Source: Astragalus membranaceus (lineage: Eukaryota; Streptophyta; Magnoliopsida; Fabales; Fabaceae). From it: a DNA stretch of 64,000 bases. Made by a program: the position numbers and the translations under genes. Below are positions 1 to 11,309 of this stretch, in pieces (position 1 is the stretch's first letter; each line of letters opens with the position of its first letter). The notes beneath the pieces were generated by a model, which was not told the DNA's origin, searched no databases, and was given only the letters and a program-made list of their open reading frames with translations. The stretch is taken from positions 155,916,406-155,980,405 of the forward strand of contig CM076846.1 of NCBI GenBank assembly GCA_039519185.1. Reading direction: 5' to 3'.

Positions 1-89
1 CAAGACTAAAAGACAACAGTTGGTCGTTAACCGACACAACGACTCTACGACTTGGCCGGACAGACCAACCATTGCTCTGATACCACTAA
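1..89 (-). other. 5' leader edge of retroelement A
   Basis: This is the start of the internal region of an LTR retrotransposon that reads leftwards out of the window. Read on the minus strand it follows directly after the LTR end and opens with a primer binding site. No gag or pol sequence is inside the window, so the family cannot be read from proteins. Confidence 0.65.
74..85 (-). other. primer binding site, tRNA-iMet type
   Basis: On the minus strand this reads TGGTATCAGAGC, the usual plant LTR-retrotransposon primer site complementary to the 3' end of initiator methionine tRNA. It lies four bases inside the LTR end at position 90. That fixes the orientation: the LTR at 90-3780 is the 5' LTR of a minus-strand element. 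Confidence 0.8.
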
Positions 90-753
90 TGTAACACCCC
101 TTTTCTACCCATTAATTTATTTGCATAAAAATCAGAGTTTTCAAATTTTAAATACACCACAAGGGATGTCACACTTACTTCGTTAAACATCACGCGCCAA
201 ATTACTCGCTTTTCGAAAACAGTCTTATAATACTTACAAAACGTCATTGTAAATTAAAATATAACCTCACAGCGGAAAATCCAACAATTTAATTGTAATA
301 GGCATTGCAACTAGGCAAGGCTGACAATACTAAAATCCAACAACAACAACAGCCATAAGTAACTTAAACAACATCATTTCCCCCTAGTGTTACATAATCA
401 GAGCAGACGACCCGACTCAGCTAGTGAAGATACCTAAGCCTTCACTCAAGATCACCTGCACGTTACCGCATAAGGGTAACATTCAAACAGAAGGGGTGAG
501 TTCATCTAGCAATATAATAAAGCTTATGATAAGTACTATGCTAGGGTTATGACACTATATCAACCGCGTCACGAATTATCAAATCAATCATCAATATTAA
601 TCACTACAACAACTCATCGCAACGCCAGCTATATAGACCACATCACAAACATCAATTCAATCACTACCAAAGCTCATCACAATGTTATGTAAGTATATGA
701 AGTGCAACCCACTCGCGGGCATATGCATGATGGTACCATATTCATCACAATTA

Positions 754-824
754 AGAGGCCGAGCCTATTCTTCACAGGAGGCCGAAGCCTATTCTTCACA
801 AGAGGCCGAAGCCTATTCTTCACA
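754..824. repeat. 23-24-bp tandem repeat, 3 copies
   Basis: Three near-identical units containing aggccgaagcctattcttca stand head to tail inside the LTR of element A. No function is apparent. Confidence 0.8.
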
Positions 825-1079
825 TTATGCACATGGGATGCATGGGAAACTACGACATGCATCACACACAAACACACACAAACACAGTCAACAATGTGAC
901 CCGTCACTTACCAATTTGCCAAAAAGGGCACAACACCTGTCAATTCATAACTACACACAACATCGTCGCTATAATTCATCATCGCTTATTATCATCGTCG
1001 CTTAGCCTTTTAGGCCTTAACATCACTTAGCCTTTTTGGGCCTCAAAACGTCACTGGGTTTTCATCGTCACTCATTCAT

Positions 1080-1345
1080 AAACATCATCAACTCAAACAA
1101 TAGCCACTGAGGGCAAAAACGTCATTTACTAGTCACCAAGGCATCATCGTCATTTACACATTATAAATAATAATAGCCACTAAGGGCAAAACGGTCATTT
1201 AACTAGCCACTAAGGGCGTCATCGTCATTTACACATCATTATAGATAATATTAGCCACCAAGGGCAAAACAGTCATTTACACGTCATTATAATTAATGTT
1301 GGCCACTAAGGCAGAAACGTTCTTTAGAACATTGTCATTGACACC
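1080..1345. repeat. degenerate tandem repeat in LTR A
   Basis: Four to five diverged units share the core agccactaagggcaaaac followed by gtcattta and an AT-rich tail. Spacing is irregular, about 45-70 bp. This is an internally duplicated part of the LTR. Confidence 0.6.
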
Positions 1346-1580
1346 AAAAAGGTTTAGACACCGAAAACAGTTTTGCAACGCAACAACAACTACCATCGAG
1401 GCAGCCACTTGGGCGCCCAGAACCATCAGAAAATAATAAGTTTTCGCGTTAAAAAATGGGACACACAGATAGACAACGAAATAGGCTTCTCAATACTTTT
1501 TGAAACGTTTAAAACGGACACCCGAGTCAAAAGTTATAGCGAAAACAGTTTTTATTAAAAATCGGGAACGTCCTGAAAAT

Positions 1581-1601
1581 GGCGCCCAGGCACTGGGCGC
1601 C
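1581..1601. other. perfect GC-rich hairpin
   Basis: GGCGCCCAG at 1581-1589 and CTGGGCGCC at 1593-1601 are perfect reverse complements around the three-base loop GCA. Related GGCGCC-rich pieces recur at 1410-1420, 1785-1800 and 1865-1880, and in the solo LTR at 61819-62260. Confidence 0.8.
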
Positions 1602-2518
1602 TAAGACACAACTTAGACATCCGGAAGCAACATGACGCACGCACACTGACACGCACACACAGCAAGCACAATTCAGCACAACAGCAAGCACAATTCAGCA
1701 ACACAAACTTTGGCTCATGCGCCCAGCACAAGTGCGCCAATTCCTGAAATGGAAAATTCAACCAAAAACGCAACAACTTGGCACGGGGCGCCCAATCGCG
1801 AGGACGCCTAATTCCGTGGCCAAAATTCCAGCAACAACAATGCTTGGCACAGGGAGCCCCACTCAGGGCGCCTAATTCTGCACCTAGACAACAAAATCCA
1901 GCAACAACAATTCGAGCAACACAACTTCATCAAATCACATACAACTCATACAAACAACTTCAAATCGCATATCAACCGTAAAAATAATATCACATCACAA
2001 ATCAATCATGAACACGTAAAGAGTCATCAAAAATCATCCACCGAATCATTATCAATCACAATACCATCAAGGAGTATCCAAGCACTTAGCACGCAAACCA
2101 CAATTTCTCAACAACAAGTTGTCATATGCCTAGGGTTCATCAATAATCACTAGGAATACATAAAATGGCATACATAGAGCCTACCCCTACTTAGTCCCCA
2201 TCATAAGACCCTATTATAGAGAAGATGAGACCCACCCTTACCTGATATCCAATTGCAATAGTTCCTTTGGCACAACAAAAGAATGTCACGGGTTCACGAG
2301 CGTGATCCATTTCCAACGAGACTATGTTTCACTCGAACACGTACAATTATGCAACAACAACGACGACAATACAAAAGTCATACACTAAAAATATTAAAGA
2401 TACTCGGTCACCATTTTAATGAGTTAACTACAAAACTCCTTTTTCATTGTCAAAATAGTTTAAGAAGAACATACTAAAATATTAGTAATTTAAATTAAGT
2501 TAAACTATAAAGAGTTTG

Positions 2519-2553
2519 AAACTACGATATTAAACTATTCAATATCATAGTTT
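2519..2553. other. AT-rich inverted repeat
   Basis: Arms at 2519-2531 and 2541-2553 pair over 12 of 13 bases around a nine-base loop. It sits at the start of the LTR-A segment (2480-3300) that has no evident counterpart in the related solo LTR. It may mark a small inserted element whose limits I could not define. Confidence 0.45.
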
Positions 2554-3780
2554 AACTTTCAATTCATGTAATAAGGAAGTCACTAATTTATATTATTTGT
2601 AAATCTTCTTTAACAAAACACCTTCTAAAAATATAATTTAGTTTAACAATGACAGTGAAAGATGCTCAGATAATGGAATGAGGCTATCGAAAATTGCAAC
2701 ATAACCCATGACCTTGGAATTGGCATTTATTAGTGATCTTAGGTACCGAAAGTGTTTTTGGCTTGAGGTTTAATGGCTTTACAATAATCATATTTATTTT
2801 TGAAATGATGGTAGTAACTGGTATCAAAAGAAATTGCAACTTAGAATCCATCCCGTACCCATTCTCACTCACTGTTACAACATAGCCACTAAGCCATTGG
2901 TGCTTTTTGCTCTTCAAATTAGTGTCCAACATCAAATTCATGTCTTGAGGAATTTTATTGGGACGTGTCTTTATCTACTGGTATCCAATTAGAACAAGTA
3001 AACTCAACACATATGATCGGTTGCCTATTGAATGGAATTGACGAAGTATTCAAACCCAAAAAGCGACATAACTTAATTCCGGACAATGCCAATGGGAAGG
3101 ATGTAGAAGCTATCTAAGGATGATGAGAAAGTGTCGTCGCCATGTGTAATAAAATAATAAATTTATAAACTGAATGTTCATATTATTGAAAGTGAAACAT
3201 GAGATAATGATCCAAATGAGAACTAGAAAGCAAATACCTTGAAAAGGTGTACAAGTGAATATCCATTAACTCATGAGAAGACCCGGCCGGCAAATGCTCA
3301 GAGAATAAAATGCACAGCAATGCTTCCATAAGAGTGAGGAATAAAAGAGCGAAAGAGTTATAATTTTTGGGGGCGGGTCTAGGTTTATGGTTTGCGTATG
3401 GGCTGGGCTAAAGTGAGATTGGGTTAGCTAATGGGGGTGTATGCGCTAAAACTCCAAAAAATCCGTTTTAAAAAAAATATTTTCAATGCCCATTTCCATT
3501 ACAACTACCATTCTAACACTTCAATAGCCCAAAATAACTTTTAAAAAACAATTCTACTTTAAACACTAATCTTTTTTTAAAATTAAAATAAATATATAAT
3601 ATATATAATAAAAATCATATATTACCAATAGCAGATAAAAATATAATTAAATATGATTTTAACTAATTTTAATAACTCAACACACAATAAATTGAGATAG
3701 TTTAATCTTATCACTTAATTATAATACATACAACAAACACAACTAAAAGAACCGCAACGCACCGAAATTGGGGTGTTACA

Positions 3781-4126
3781 CTACTCAGTTTGATGGAAGA
3801 TCCCTTTTGAGATCTTTATGTTATATTGTCTAGTTTTCCCTCTCATGTATCTTTGGATCTAAATCCTTGCATTATGGTCAAGGTCATGTAGTTTTTATAA
3901 CCTTGTCTTGTAGTTGGACCGTAGTTATGTTTATTATATAGAATATGTACCTATGAAGTGCTTATTTCGGGTTTATATTTGAGAAAATTTTATCTCAAAG
4001 CTATGTAAAGTGGTTTCAATCCGCTTTAGTTTTAATTTGGTCCAACTGTTTGAGCAGGTTATACTCTGATCTATTATGATTATGTTAATGCTTTTTGTTC
4101 ACCTAGTTGTGATCTTAAGGTGTTAC
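3781..4126. mobile_element. LTR-like remnant between element A and E0
   Basis: The segment runs from the right edge of element A to a clean junction at 4126/4127, where RNase H coding sequence of E0 begins. It ends in ggtgttaca, an LTR-type terminus, so it is probably the right end of a further element whose other end lies outside the window. No coding sequence is seen. Confidence 0.4.
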
Positions 4127-5518
4127 AGAGAAACTCTGTACCTATACCTGGCGATCTTGGAAGAGGCGTTGGGAGCAGTTCTAGTCCGTGAGACGGAAGC
4201 CGGCCAAAGTCCGGTATATTAATTTTGTAAGCAAAGCCCTACAAGGACTAGAGAGCCGATAACAGAAAATTGAGAAAATCGCCCTTGCTTTGATCATTGC
4301 AACACGTCGTCTCCGACCTTATTTCGTTGCCCATCAGGTGGTAGTACGGACCAATCATCCGATTCGTCAAATCCTACACCGACCAGATTTAGCAGGTAGA
4401 ATGATTAAATGGGTGGTTGAGCTTTCGGAGTTCGGACTCAAGTACGATTCCCGGACAGCAATGAAGGCCCAAGTCCTCGCTGATTTCATCGCAGAAATGA
4501 CCCCGGCTGACCCAGAGGGTGATGTGTGGATATTACATGTTGACGGGTCCTTAAACCCAAAAGGTAGCAGTGCTAGACTAATGTTGGAAAGCCCCGCTGG
4601 AGTGGTGATCGAGGTATCACTCACTTTCGATTTTCAAACTTCGAACAACCAAGCAGAGTACGAGGCGTGCATTGCGGGACTTCGTTTAGCTATCGACCTC
4701 TGAGTTACTCGGGTATCTGAATACCGACTCTTTGCTAGTGGTCTCCCAGATCGGGAAACAATAAGAAACCAAGGATCCGACTTTGCAAAAGTACTTGACT
4801 CGAGTACGTGACGTATTAGCTCGTTCTGAGTCGGCTGACGTTAAGCACGTCCCAAGAGCAGAAAATCTAAGGGCGGACATTCTGTCTAAACTCGCTAGCA
4901 CTAAAATTCCCGAAAATCACTGTTCCGTTATCCAGGAAATGCTCCATAAACCCAGCATCCAACCAGACCCGGAGTTCGCTTCATCCATATGCGTACTCGA
5001 GGAAAGCAGAAGATGGATTACGCCAATCATAGAGTATATTGAGTCGGGAACCGAGCCTCCGGACTCTAAAGAAGCCAACCAGGTCAGGAGAAAGGCGTCA
5101 TCATTCTCCGTGATCGATGGTACCCATCTCTACAAGAGGAGCCTCTCCTCACCACTTCTGAAATGAATAGAAGGAGAGGAAGCAGACTACGTCCTAGCTG
5201 AGATTCACGAAGGAATTTGTGGACAGCACCTCGGAGGAAGATCGCTAGCCCGGAAAGCTCTGAGGGCGGGTTATTTCTAGCCGACCATGGATTCTGATGC
5301 TAAGAACCATGTGAAGAAATGTCTCAAATGTCAGATCCATGCCAATGTCCATGTGGCCCCCCTTCCGAGTTGACCACCCTCACCTCCCCATGGCCTTTTA
5401 CATGGTGGGGGTTTGACCTCTTGGGGCCATTCCCAACCGCCCCGGGCCAGGTCAAATACTTAATTGTGGCAGTAGATTATCTCACTAAATGGATCGAAGC
5501 CGAACCATTAGCCGTTAT
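4127..5518 (+). pseudogene. E0 pol fragment: RNase H, second RNase H, integrase N-terminal part
   Basis: The reading opens at an ETLYLYLA motif of the Ty3/gypsy RNase H. Its C-terminal part follows at 4290-4500 (RPYF...VVVRTNHP). A second, archaeal-type RNase H starts near 4525 (WILHVDGS, NNQAEYEA), as expected for Tat elements. Integrase begins with an HHCC zinc region near 5200-5330 (EIHEG..., KKCLKCQ) and the first catalytic Asp in WWGFDLLGPF. In-frame stops are seen at about 4701 and 5164, with frame changes between. The frame breaks at 5518 where a solo LTR is inserted and resumes at 7743. Confidence 0.85.
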
Positions 5519-5714
5519 TGTTGCGCCCGAAAAAGTCCCCGAGGGAGAACCTTCCTCGTTCACAACTTTTCTTAAGACAATGAAGCCGCCACTAATATTT
5601 ATCAAGGAAAATATTAGGAAAACCTTTTATTGGAAAGCGATTGGCCTTTGAAAACTGAGAGTTTTGGGTTCGGGGGTCGGTTACGCGTGGGGAAGGTATT
5701 AGCACCTCACGCGT

Positions 5715-5730
5715 CCTCTCTACTGAGAGG
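5715..5730 (-). other. conserved small LTR hairpin
   Basis: CCTCTC at 5715-5720 pairs with GAGAGG at 5725-5730 around a four-base loop. In the E2 and E3 LTRs the corresponding stem is CCTTTC with GAAAGG, so the pair at one stem position has changed on both sides. It lies in the transcribed part of the LTR. Confidence 0.7.
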
Positions 5731-5879
5731 GAACCTTTAATTAAATGTGTGGTTTTAAGTGTTGATTTGAAAAATACCTAATTTGCCTCTTTATTTCTTA
5801 TTGAAAAATGAATTAAAGAACTTAATAAAAAATTTTATTTTTGGCGAGAAAGGAAGAAAAAAGGGTTTTTAGAAAGAAG

Positions 5880-5950
5880 TGCTTGACGGGACATGGCCCG
5901 CTCCTACGTATCTCCCGGTGCGATGGAGAATTCAAAGCTACGTAGTTCTT
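5880..5950 (-). other. conserved ACTACGTAG LTR block
   Basis: On the minus strand the block runs aactacgtagcttt, gatggagaat-complement, gatacgtaggagcggg, ccgtcaagc. Nearly the same block occurs in the LTRs of E1, E2 and E3, although flanking LTR sequence is strongly diverged. Confidence 0.75.
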
Positions 5951-6009
5951 GTTTGTTTGGAAAACGGTTTTTGTTTTTTATCTTGTTTAATTGTGAGAAT
6001 TGAGCTTTC

Positions 6010-6236
6010 ATGATGATCAATTGAGCAAAGGCTCCAAGTGACCACCATTAGCACTCCATTGTTAATAATCATGCAAGCAAAGGCTTCGCAAGACTACTAA
6101 CAAAGTTTTTGATTTAGTGAAAATCTTTAGGAAAATTAGGTGTTCATGATGATCAATTGAGCAAAGGCTCCAAGTGATCGCCAATGGTACCTCATTGTTA
6201 ATATTCATGCAAGCAAAGGCTTCGCAAGACTACTTA
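6010..6236 (-). other. stem-loop array in solo LTR
   Basis: Two tandem 110-bp copies each hold two hairpins. Examples are arms 6010-6019 with 6039-6048, and arms 6061-6070 with 6092-6101, each ten pairs if G-U pairs of the minus-strand RNA are counted. The loops share GCCTTTGCT on the minus strand. The copies at about 6130-6236 differ in arm sequence. Confidence 0.65.
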
Positions 6237-7029
6237 ACAAAGTTTGATTTTGAAGAGTTTTCGCAATTGGATTGATTCTCGTTTAGGGAAAAGAAAATCT
6301 GTTATTTTGGAAAAAAGGTTGGTGAGAAAAAGGTTTACTTAGGGGAAAGAAGTATGTTTGTATTTATTTTAATTTAGAAATTGTTTGTTTTAAATAGGGA
6401 TTTTAGGACATGATCCGTAACGGTTCATTTGTAGTCCTAAAAAGCTGACTAATTCGACTGTACAGTCGACTTAATCCCCTATTTATATTTTTGAAATTTT
6501 TATAAAATAATTTGTGTATTAAAAAAAATTAATGACGACACTAACAATTAATAAAGCGTAAAGTTAATAAATAAATAACTATACATATAAATAAATAAAT
6601 GAATAAATAATAAATAATTATTTACATAGATAAATAAACAATATAAATAATAAATAAGTATGTACATAAATAAACAGTATACATAATAAATAAATATATA
6701 CAAAAATAAATAAATTAATTAAATAAATAAATGCAAAACTAACCTCCAGCTGATCAATGCGATCAACGCCGAAACGGACCGAGCAATCTGACCATATCAA
6801 CCGCGAACCGGACTCCTATCTGGTCCGTTTTCACCCGAAAAGCACCAAGTAAAGGACCTGAACGGCCATCCCAAAAATAACTAAAGACGGGCTTTTAATC
6901 TAACGGACTGCAAAAGCTAGTCCAAAAGAATTAAAGACAGGCTTTTAATTTAATGGACTGCAAATGCTAGCCCAAAAGATCACTTACCCCATCAATCACC
7001 CATGTCCATAGCCTTTGCATCTCCATCTC

Positions 7030-7036
7030 TTTTATA
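7030..7036 (-). promoter_or_regulatory. TATA box of solo LTR
   Basis: The minus strand reads GGCTATAAAAGAG. It lies about 700 bp inside the LTR start and upstream (in LTR sense) of the conserved hairpin blocks, as expected for the U3/R boundary. Confidence 0.55.
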
Positions 7037-7742
7037 GCCAAAGGCTAGGTAGTTCTTGTTTCTCCCAAGCAATGTGGGACTAAAACAACATAGAAAAGCA
7101 ATTTTCGTTTTTCTCAAACCAGCCATATTGACAATGCGATTTCGGATTCGTTAACCGTTGGATCATCGTTGTTTTTTGACACCAGGTTCATGAGACATCC
7201 ATCTTCACTTCTACCGTTCGGATCGTCGAAACGAGGTCTAAGGAGAGAGAAATTGCCTTCGCAAAAGTAGAAAAAACAACTCCCGTTTTTCTCAAACCAA
7301 CCACCGTACAAGTGCGATTCTGGATTCGTTAACCGTTGGATCATCATTGTTTTTTGACACCAAGTTCATCAGACATCCATCTTCACTTTCACCGGTCGGA
7401 TCGTCGAAATGATGTCCGAAGAGAGAGAAATCACCTTTGCAAAGTAGCTGCAGTTTTGGGTACTTGGTTTATTTTTGTATTTTTGTAACTTTGACATTCT
7501 TGGGCCAAGTCATGTACATGGACATTCTCCTTTTTTTTTTGTAATAATAATCTTTTATTGCACCTCCCTTTTTTTATTTTCTTTTGTAATTTGTATTATT
7601 TCTTATCTATTTTATTTTTTATTTTCGTTTTTTTAATTAAAGATATTGTAACAAGAAAAATAAATTAAATCTACTATGTAATTTTTGTGTTGAAAGTTAA
7701 GGTTTGGACCTAAGCCGGACAAAATTGGGGTGTGACAGTTAT

Positions 7743-8406
7743 CAGCGCAAAAAACTGCATAAAGTTTTTTAAGAAAAACCTCATGATTAGGTTCGGGATT
7801 CCCCAAGTAGTCGTCATTGATAATGGAACCCAGTTTGCCGACAAAGGTTTCAGGAAACTCATGGCCGACCTTAAGATCAAACAACGTTTCACTTCAGTAG
7901 AGCACCCGCAGACCAATGTACAGGCCGAAGCAGTCAACAAAGTAATCCTCAATGGATTGAGAAAGCGGCTGGACAATGCTAAGGGAAACTGACTAGTAGA
8001 GCTGCCTTATGTCTCATGGGCTTTCTGAACCACCCCACAAAACTCTACAGGAGAAACGTCGTTCAGGCTATCCTATGGGAGTGAGGCGGTCATTCCGGTA
8101 GAAGTCGGAGAACTAAGTTGGAGAACGACCATCACAAAGTCGCCAGAAGACAACAACCAAGCACTAAGGGAAACTCGGTACAACTCAAAGGTTGTCCCGA
8201 AAGATTGTGAGATCGGCGATCTAGTACTTCGGAGAGCCGACGTTGGCTTAAAGAACACTGCGCAAGGGAAACTCACCCCCAATTGGGAGGGACCTTACCG
8301 AGTGGTATCTAAAACCGGTAACCACGCTTTCGAGTTGGAAACCCTAGAGGGGAAAACGATTCTCCAAACTTGGAATGCTACAAAGCTTAAAAGCTATTAC
8401 AGCTAA
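7743..8406 (+). pseudogene. E0 integrase core and C-terminal part
   Basis: This continues the integrase interrupted at 5518. The second catalytic Asp is in IDNGTQF (codon 7819-7821) and the Glu is in QAEAV (codon 7927-7929), giving DD35E spacing. The chain continues to the ETSFRLSYGSEAVIPVE motif, then a shortened linker and the C-terminal GPYRV region, ending LKSYYS with TAA at 8404-8406. In-frame stops at about 7990 and 8027 disable it. Confidence 0.85.
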
Positions 8407-8963
8407 ATACTTTCTGAGCCTAAAGGCATAATGTATTCTAATCTTGTAATGATTATCCATCCAATACATCCAAATTGGCTAAACCATGCCGAGTCAGGTT
8501 TCCGAAATTAAAAGGAATGCCCTTGGATCAGTCAAACGATCTCCCTAAAGTTCCAAATCATAAGCGACGAAGGTAGTCGCAACCCTTTGGGACGAGTTCG
8601 ATCTGAGCCAAGTCCTAGTAAATTGTCCCAAGGGATAATAAATCTATGGGTTTAAAACCCCAAAGATTAATGGCCGAGGTTGCCATAACCCTTAAGGGAC
8701 GAGTTCAATCTGGGCCGAGTCTCGGTAAACTGTCCTAAAGGCGACACACATAACTTGTGAAATAAACGCAATCAAAATTATTAATGCAGGCGAGCTAAAG
8801 CCAAACCGAATTGGCATACACAACTAAACGTGCAAAATATTACAAATAAACCCGGATGCGGCTGGGCCCTCAAGTTCTAGATTGTGATTAGTTACAAAAT
8901 ATAAAGCCGGCTTCCGTATGAGCCCGGAACCTTTACAAAAAGGAACGATCATAAAATCATAGA
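8407..8963. other. E0 spacer between convergent genes, with a duplicated segment
   Basis: The spacer separates the end of pol from the end of the antisense gene, so both transcripts would terminate here. Two diverged copies of a segment with gggacgagttc.atctg.gcc lie at about 8572-8634 and 8674-8743. No coding sequence is seen. Confidence 0.6.
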
Positions 8964-9514
8964 CTAAGCATCGAAAGTACGGGGATACACGATGATACGC
9001 TCTTTGGTAACAGAGTCAGTCTTAATAATCCGACCCTCCACCACGTCATGATCCACGTTAAATATCCCTTTATCAAGAGATAATGAAGGGTGGATCACAG
9101 CGACCTGAGCAAGAGCCTTATCAAAGCCCTCCCCGGCCATCTCAAAAGCCATCACCGCAGTATCGACAACTTCTATTTCGGCTTTCCGCTTTGCCTTTTC
9201 GGCTATTTTCAGCTCAGTTTCGAGCTCAGCAACCCGACCTTGGGGATCCGAGTTGTGATTGGTCCTCTCCTCCATAGCTTTCTTCAGCTCGGCCTCGAGC
9301 TCAGAATTCCGACTCTTAAGAGATGAAACTGTCTCCGCAGCCTGCTTTTTTTTGGCTTCAAACCCTGCAACTTGAAGCTCAAGCTCTTTAACCCTGCCGC
9401 TAGCAGAGTCTCTCTCAGTTACCAGCTTTCCTTTTTCCTTTTGGTGATCGGAAAGGTCTTTTTGCGCTTTGGCCTAAGTGGCAGAGATTAACTTATACTT
9501 TTTCCAATCCTCTT
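8964..9514 (-). pseudogene. E0 antisense gene, C-terminal coiled-coil part
   Basis: On the minus strand this is a Lys/Glu-rich heptad-like region (RVAELETELKIAEKAKRKAE) ending VYPRTFDA and a stop at 8964. It is the direct continuation of 58779-58805 across the E1 insertion, and the reading frame is kept through the CTCTT duplication. One in-frame stop is seen near 9475. The product would be the coiled-coil tail of the protein whose globular part is encoded near 59.5-60.3 kb. Confidence 0.75.
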
Positions 9515-9667
9515 TGTAGCGACCGAAAAATCCGAAGGAGGGATTCTTCGAAGTTTACAATGAAGCCGCCATCAATATTTATTTAATAGGAAAAACATTG
9601 AAATAACCTTTATTTTTGGGTTCGGGGGTCGATTATGTGTGGGGAAGGTATTAGCACCCCACAACAT

Positions 9668-9681
9668 CCTTTCAAAAAAGG
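9668..9681 (-). other. conserved small LTR hairpin (E1)
   Basis: CCTTT at 9668-9672 pairs with AAAGG at 9677-9681. It occupies the same place, next to the gttcgggggtcg block, as the hairpins at 5715, 21213 and 29999. Confidence 0.55.
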
Positions 9682-10084
9682 TTACCTTTTAATTTAATGT
9701 GTAGAAAAAAGTTAATTCAAAGAAAACGCTCTAATTTACCCTTTTTATTATTTGCACAATTGAAAAGGAAGACCTGATAAAAATTTTACTTTTTTGCGCT
9801 TGATAGGAGTGGGCCCCTGCGCCTACGTATCCCCAGGTACGATGGAGAAATCAAAGCTACGTAGTTCTTGGGTAGAAAATGTTTGTGCATTGGGTGCCAT
9901 TATAAACCAGATTAATAAACATTTAAAATGAAAATAAGATAGAAGGAAGGGGGCTCAGATATAAAAATGAAAGGGTGTAAACAATAATAAGGAAGGGGGT
10001 GCTATCTTAATGAAATGCAGGGGTGTAAGTAGCAAACAGAATTATAAAAAACTGAAATAAAATAAATAAATAAAAGGAGAGGGG

Positions 10085-10747
10085 TATATAAGGCAAATGC
10101 TAAACTAAAAAAACCCTAAAAACTCTTTTCCTCATCTCAGCGCCGCACCACTCCCCCTTCAACCCTAATTTTCCTTTCTCTCTCTCTTCAGCGCCGTTCC
10201 CATTCTCCTCTCGCCAAACCATACCATCTTCTCATCTCCTCACCAAACCGTACTCCCCACTCATAGCAACCCTAATCTGTATTTTCTCTCATCCTTCACC
10301 GCCGGTAACACGCAACCCATGATCTTGCTCGTCTCTCACCTCTCTACGCTGCTGCCTCGAAAATGAGAGAGAGACGCGAAGGAAAGCATGAATGCGAGAA
10401 AGAAGAAAGGGATGAAGAAGCACTATGGGTGGACGAAAAGGACAACGTTGCCGGAGGGAACGCAACCACGGTGGGGAGTCGTGGAGATACCGACGACGTT
10501 GAGAGGGAAAACGAGGGGGGAGATGCGATGGTGGTTTTGGAGAGTTTGGTCGTGGCGGTGTGGTGGATTTGGAGAGTTTGGTCGTGGCAGTGTGGTGGTT
10601 TTGGAGAGTTTGGCCGTGGCGGTGTGGTGGTTTTGGCCGTGGTGGTGTGGTACGAGGATGGAGAGGGACAATGGTGGCTGGCTCGATTGGGGGCTAAGGG
10701 TGATTGAGGGGTGGTTTGGCTCTGTTGGTAGTGTAAAGGGGGCGTAG
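10085..10747 (+). other. gene-like block inside E1 LTR, opposite strand
   Basis: Read on the plus strand, against the LTR, there is a TATA-like tatataagg, a pyrimidine-rich leader (tctctctctcttcagcgcc), then a G-rich open frame from ATG 10363 or 10388. The second LTR keeps the same arrangement (57110-57700, ATG 57405). It looks like a captured promoter, leader and first-exon fragment of a gene, or a low-complexity expansion. The encoded Trp/Gly-rich peptide resembles no family I know. Confidence 0.35.
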
Positions 10748-11301
10748 AGTTTGACGGTGTGAATGTGGTTTCTGTGATGGTGGTTGACGGCGAGGTACGG
10801 TGGTTCCTTTGATCTCACTGTCTCAATCTCCCCCTCTCTGTATATGTTTGCTTTGCTCTCTCCATTTTTATTTTTCTTTCTTAACTAAACCTTACATTTT
10901 GTTTTGAAATTCTTTCGAAAAAAAAAAACTCTTTTGCTGGTTATGATATTATATTGTTTCTAAAGAAATCAATTCATAAACAAATCACATCACATAAAAA
11001 AACTGAGCAATATTGAGTAGAAAAAGAGTTTGAAAACCGACCTAAGTTCCTAGCTCTTCAAAAAAATGTGTTGCTTCTGCTCCTCCCTCTAATTTCAACT
11101 TCTGTCTCTGCCTTTCCTTTTTTCAGAATCTTGGTAATTAGGGTTTCAACATGAAACCCTAATTTTGCTCTAAAATTGGTATGAAACCTCTGTGTGTTTT
11201 TTATGTATCTGTTTGTGCGTGTATTTCAGTGACTGAGTGTGTTTTTTGTGTATTTTTTAGTCACTGTGTCTCTCTGCCCCTTAGTGTGTGCTGCTGTTTG
11301 G

Positions 11302-11309
11302 TATTTATA
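11302..11309 (-). promoter_or_regulatory. TATA box of E1 3' LTR
   Basis: The minus strand reads CTGCCTATAAATACC. The second copy is at 58285-58292. It lies about 565 bp inside the LTR start in element sense. Confidence 0.6.

Larger units (their letters stand above)
90..3780 (-). repeat. 5' LTR of element A (minus strand)
   Basis: The stretch begins TGTAACACCCC and ends GGGGTGTTACA, giving the TG...CA ends of an LTR inside a longer inverted terminal match, and the primer site abuts its left end. A block near 430-500 (cctgcacgttaccgcataag region) is closely similar to 60830-60895 in the solo LTR at 60472-63006, so the two belong to related families. Their LTR style resembles long-LTR chromoviruses of the Tekay/Del type, which is an inference. 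At 3.7 kb it is about 1.1 kb longer than the relative, and 2480-3300 may hold an inserted segment. The small open frames inside are not convincing genes. Confidence 0.7.
5519..7737 (-). mobile_element. solo LTR, Tat/Ogre type, TSD GTTAT
   Basis: The 2219-bp segment starts TGTTGCGCCC and ends GGTGTGACA, and is flanked by GTTAT at 5514-5518 and 7738-7742. The integrase frame of E0 resumes exactly after the duplication. There is no internal region, so this is a solo LTR left by recombination between two LTRs. Read on the minus strand it opens like the E1, E2 and E3 LTRs (a taccccaattttgtccggct-like start). It shares their ACTACGTAG block, small hairpin and stem-loop array. An AT-rich ataaataaata tract lies at about 6540-6735. 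Confidence 0.9.

Noticed and set aside
3786..4126. Start of a host gene before the RNase H frame
   Set aside because: The segment has no open frame and ends in an LTR-like ggtgttaca; the RNase H sequence simply starts at the junction.
5514..7742. Intron within the E0 integrase
   Set aside because: The gap has LTR ends and a 5-bp target duplication, so it is a solo LTR insertion.
10363..10818. Host gene in the E1 LTR region
   Set aside because: Both strands are open because the sequence is G/C-biased, the frame repeats Trp/Gly words, and the block is duplicated in both LTRs. It is kept only as a possible captured fragment.
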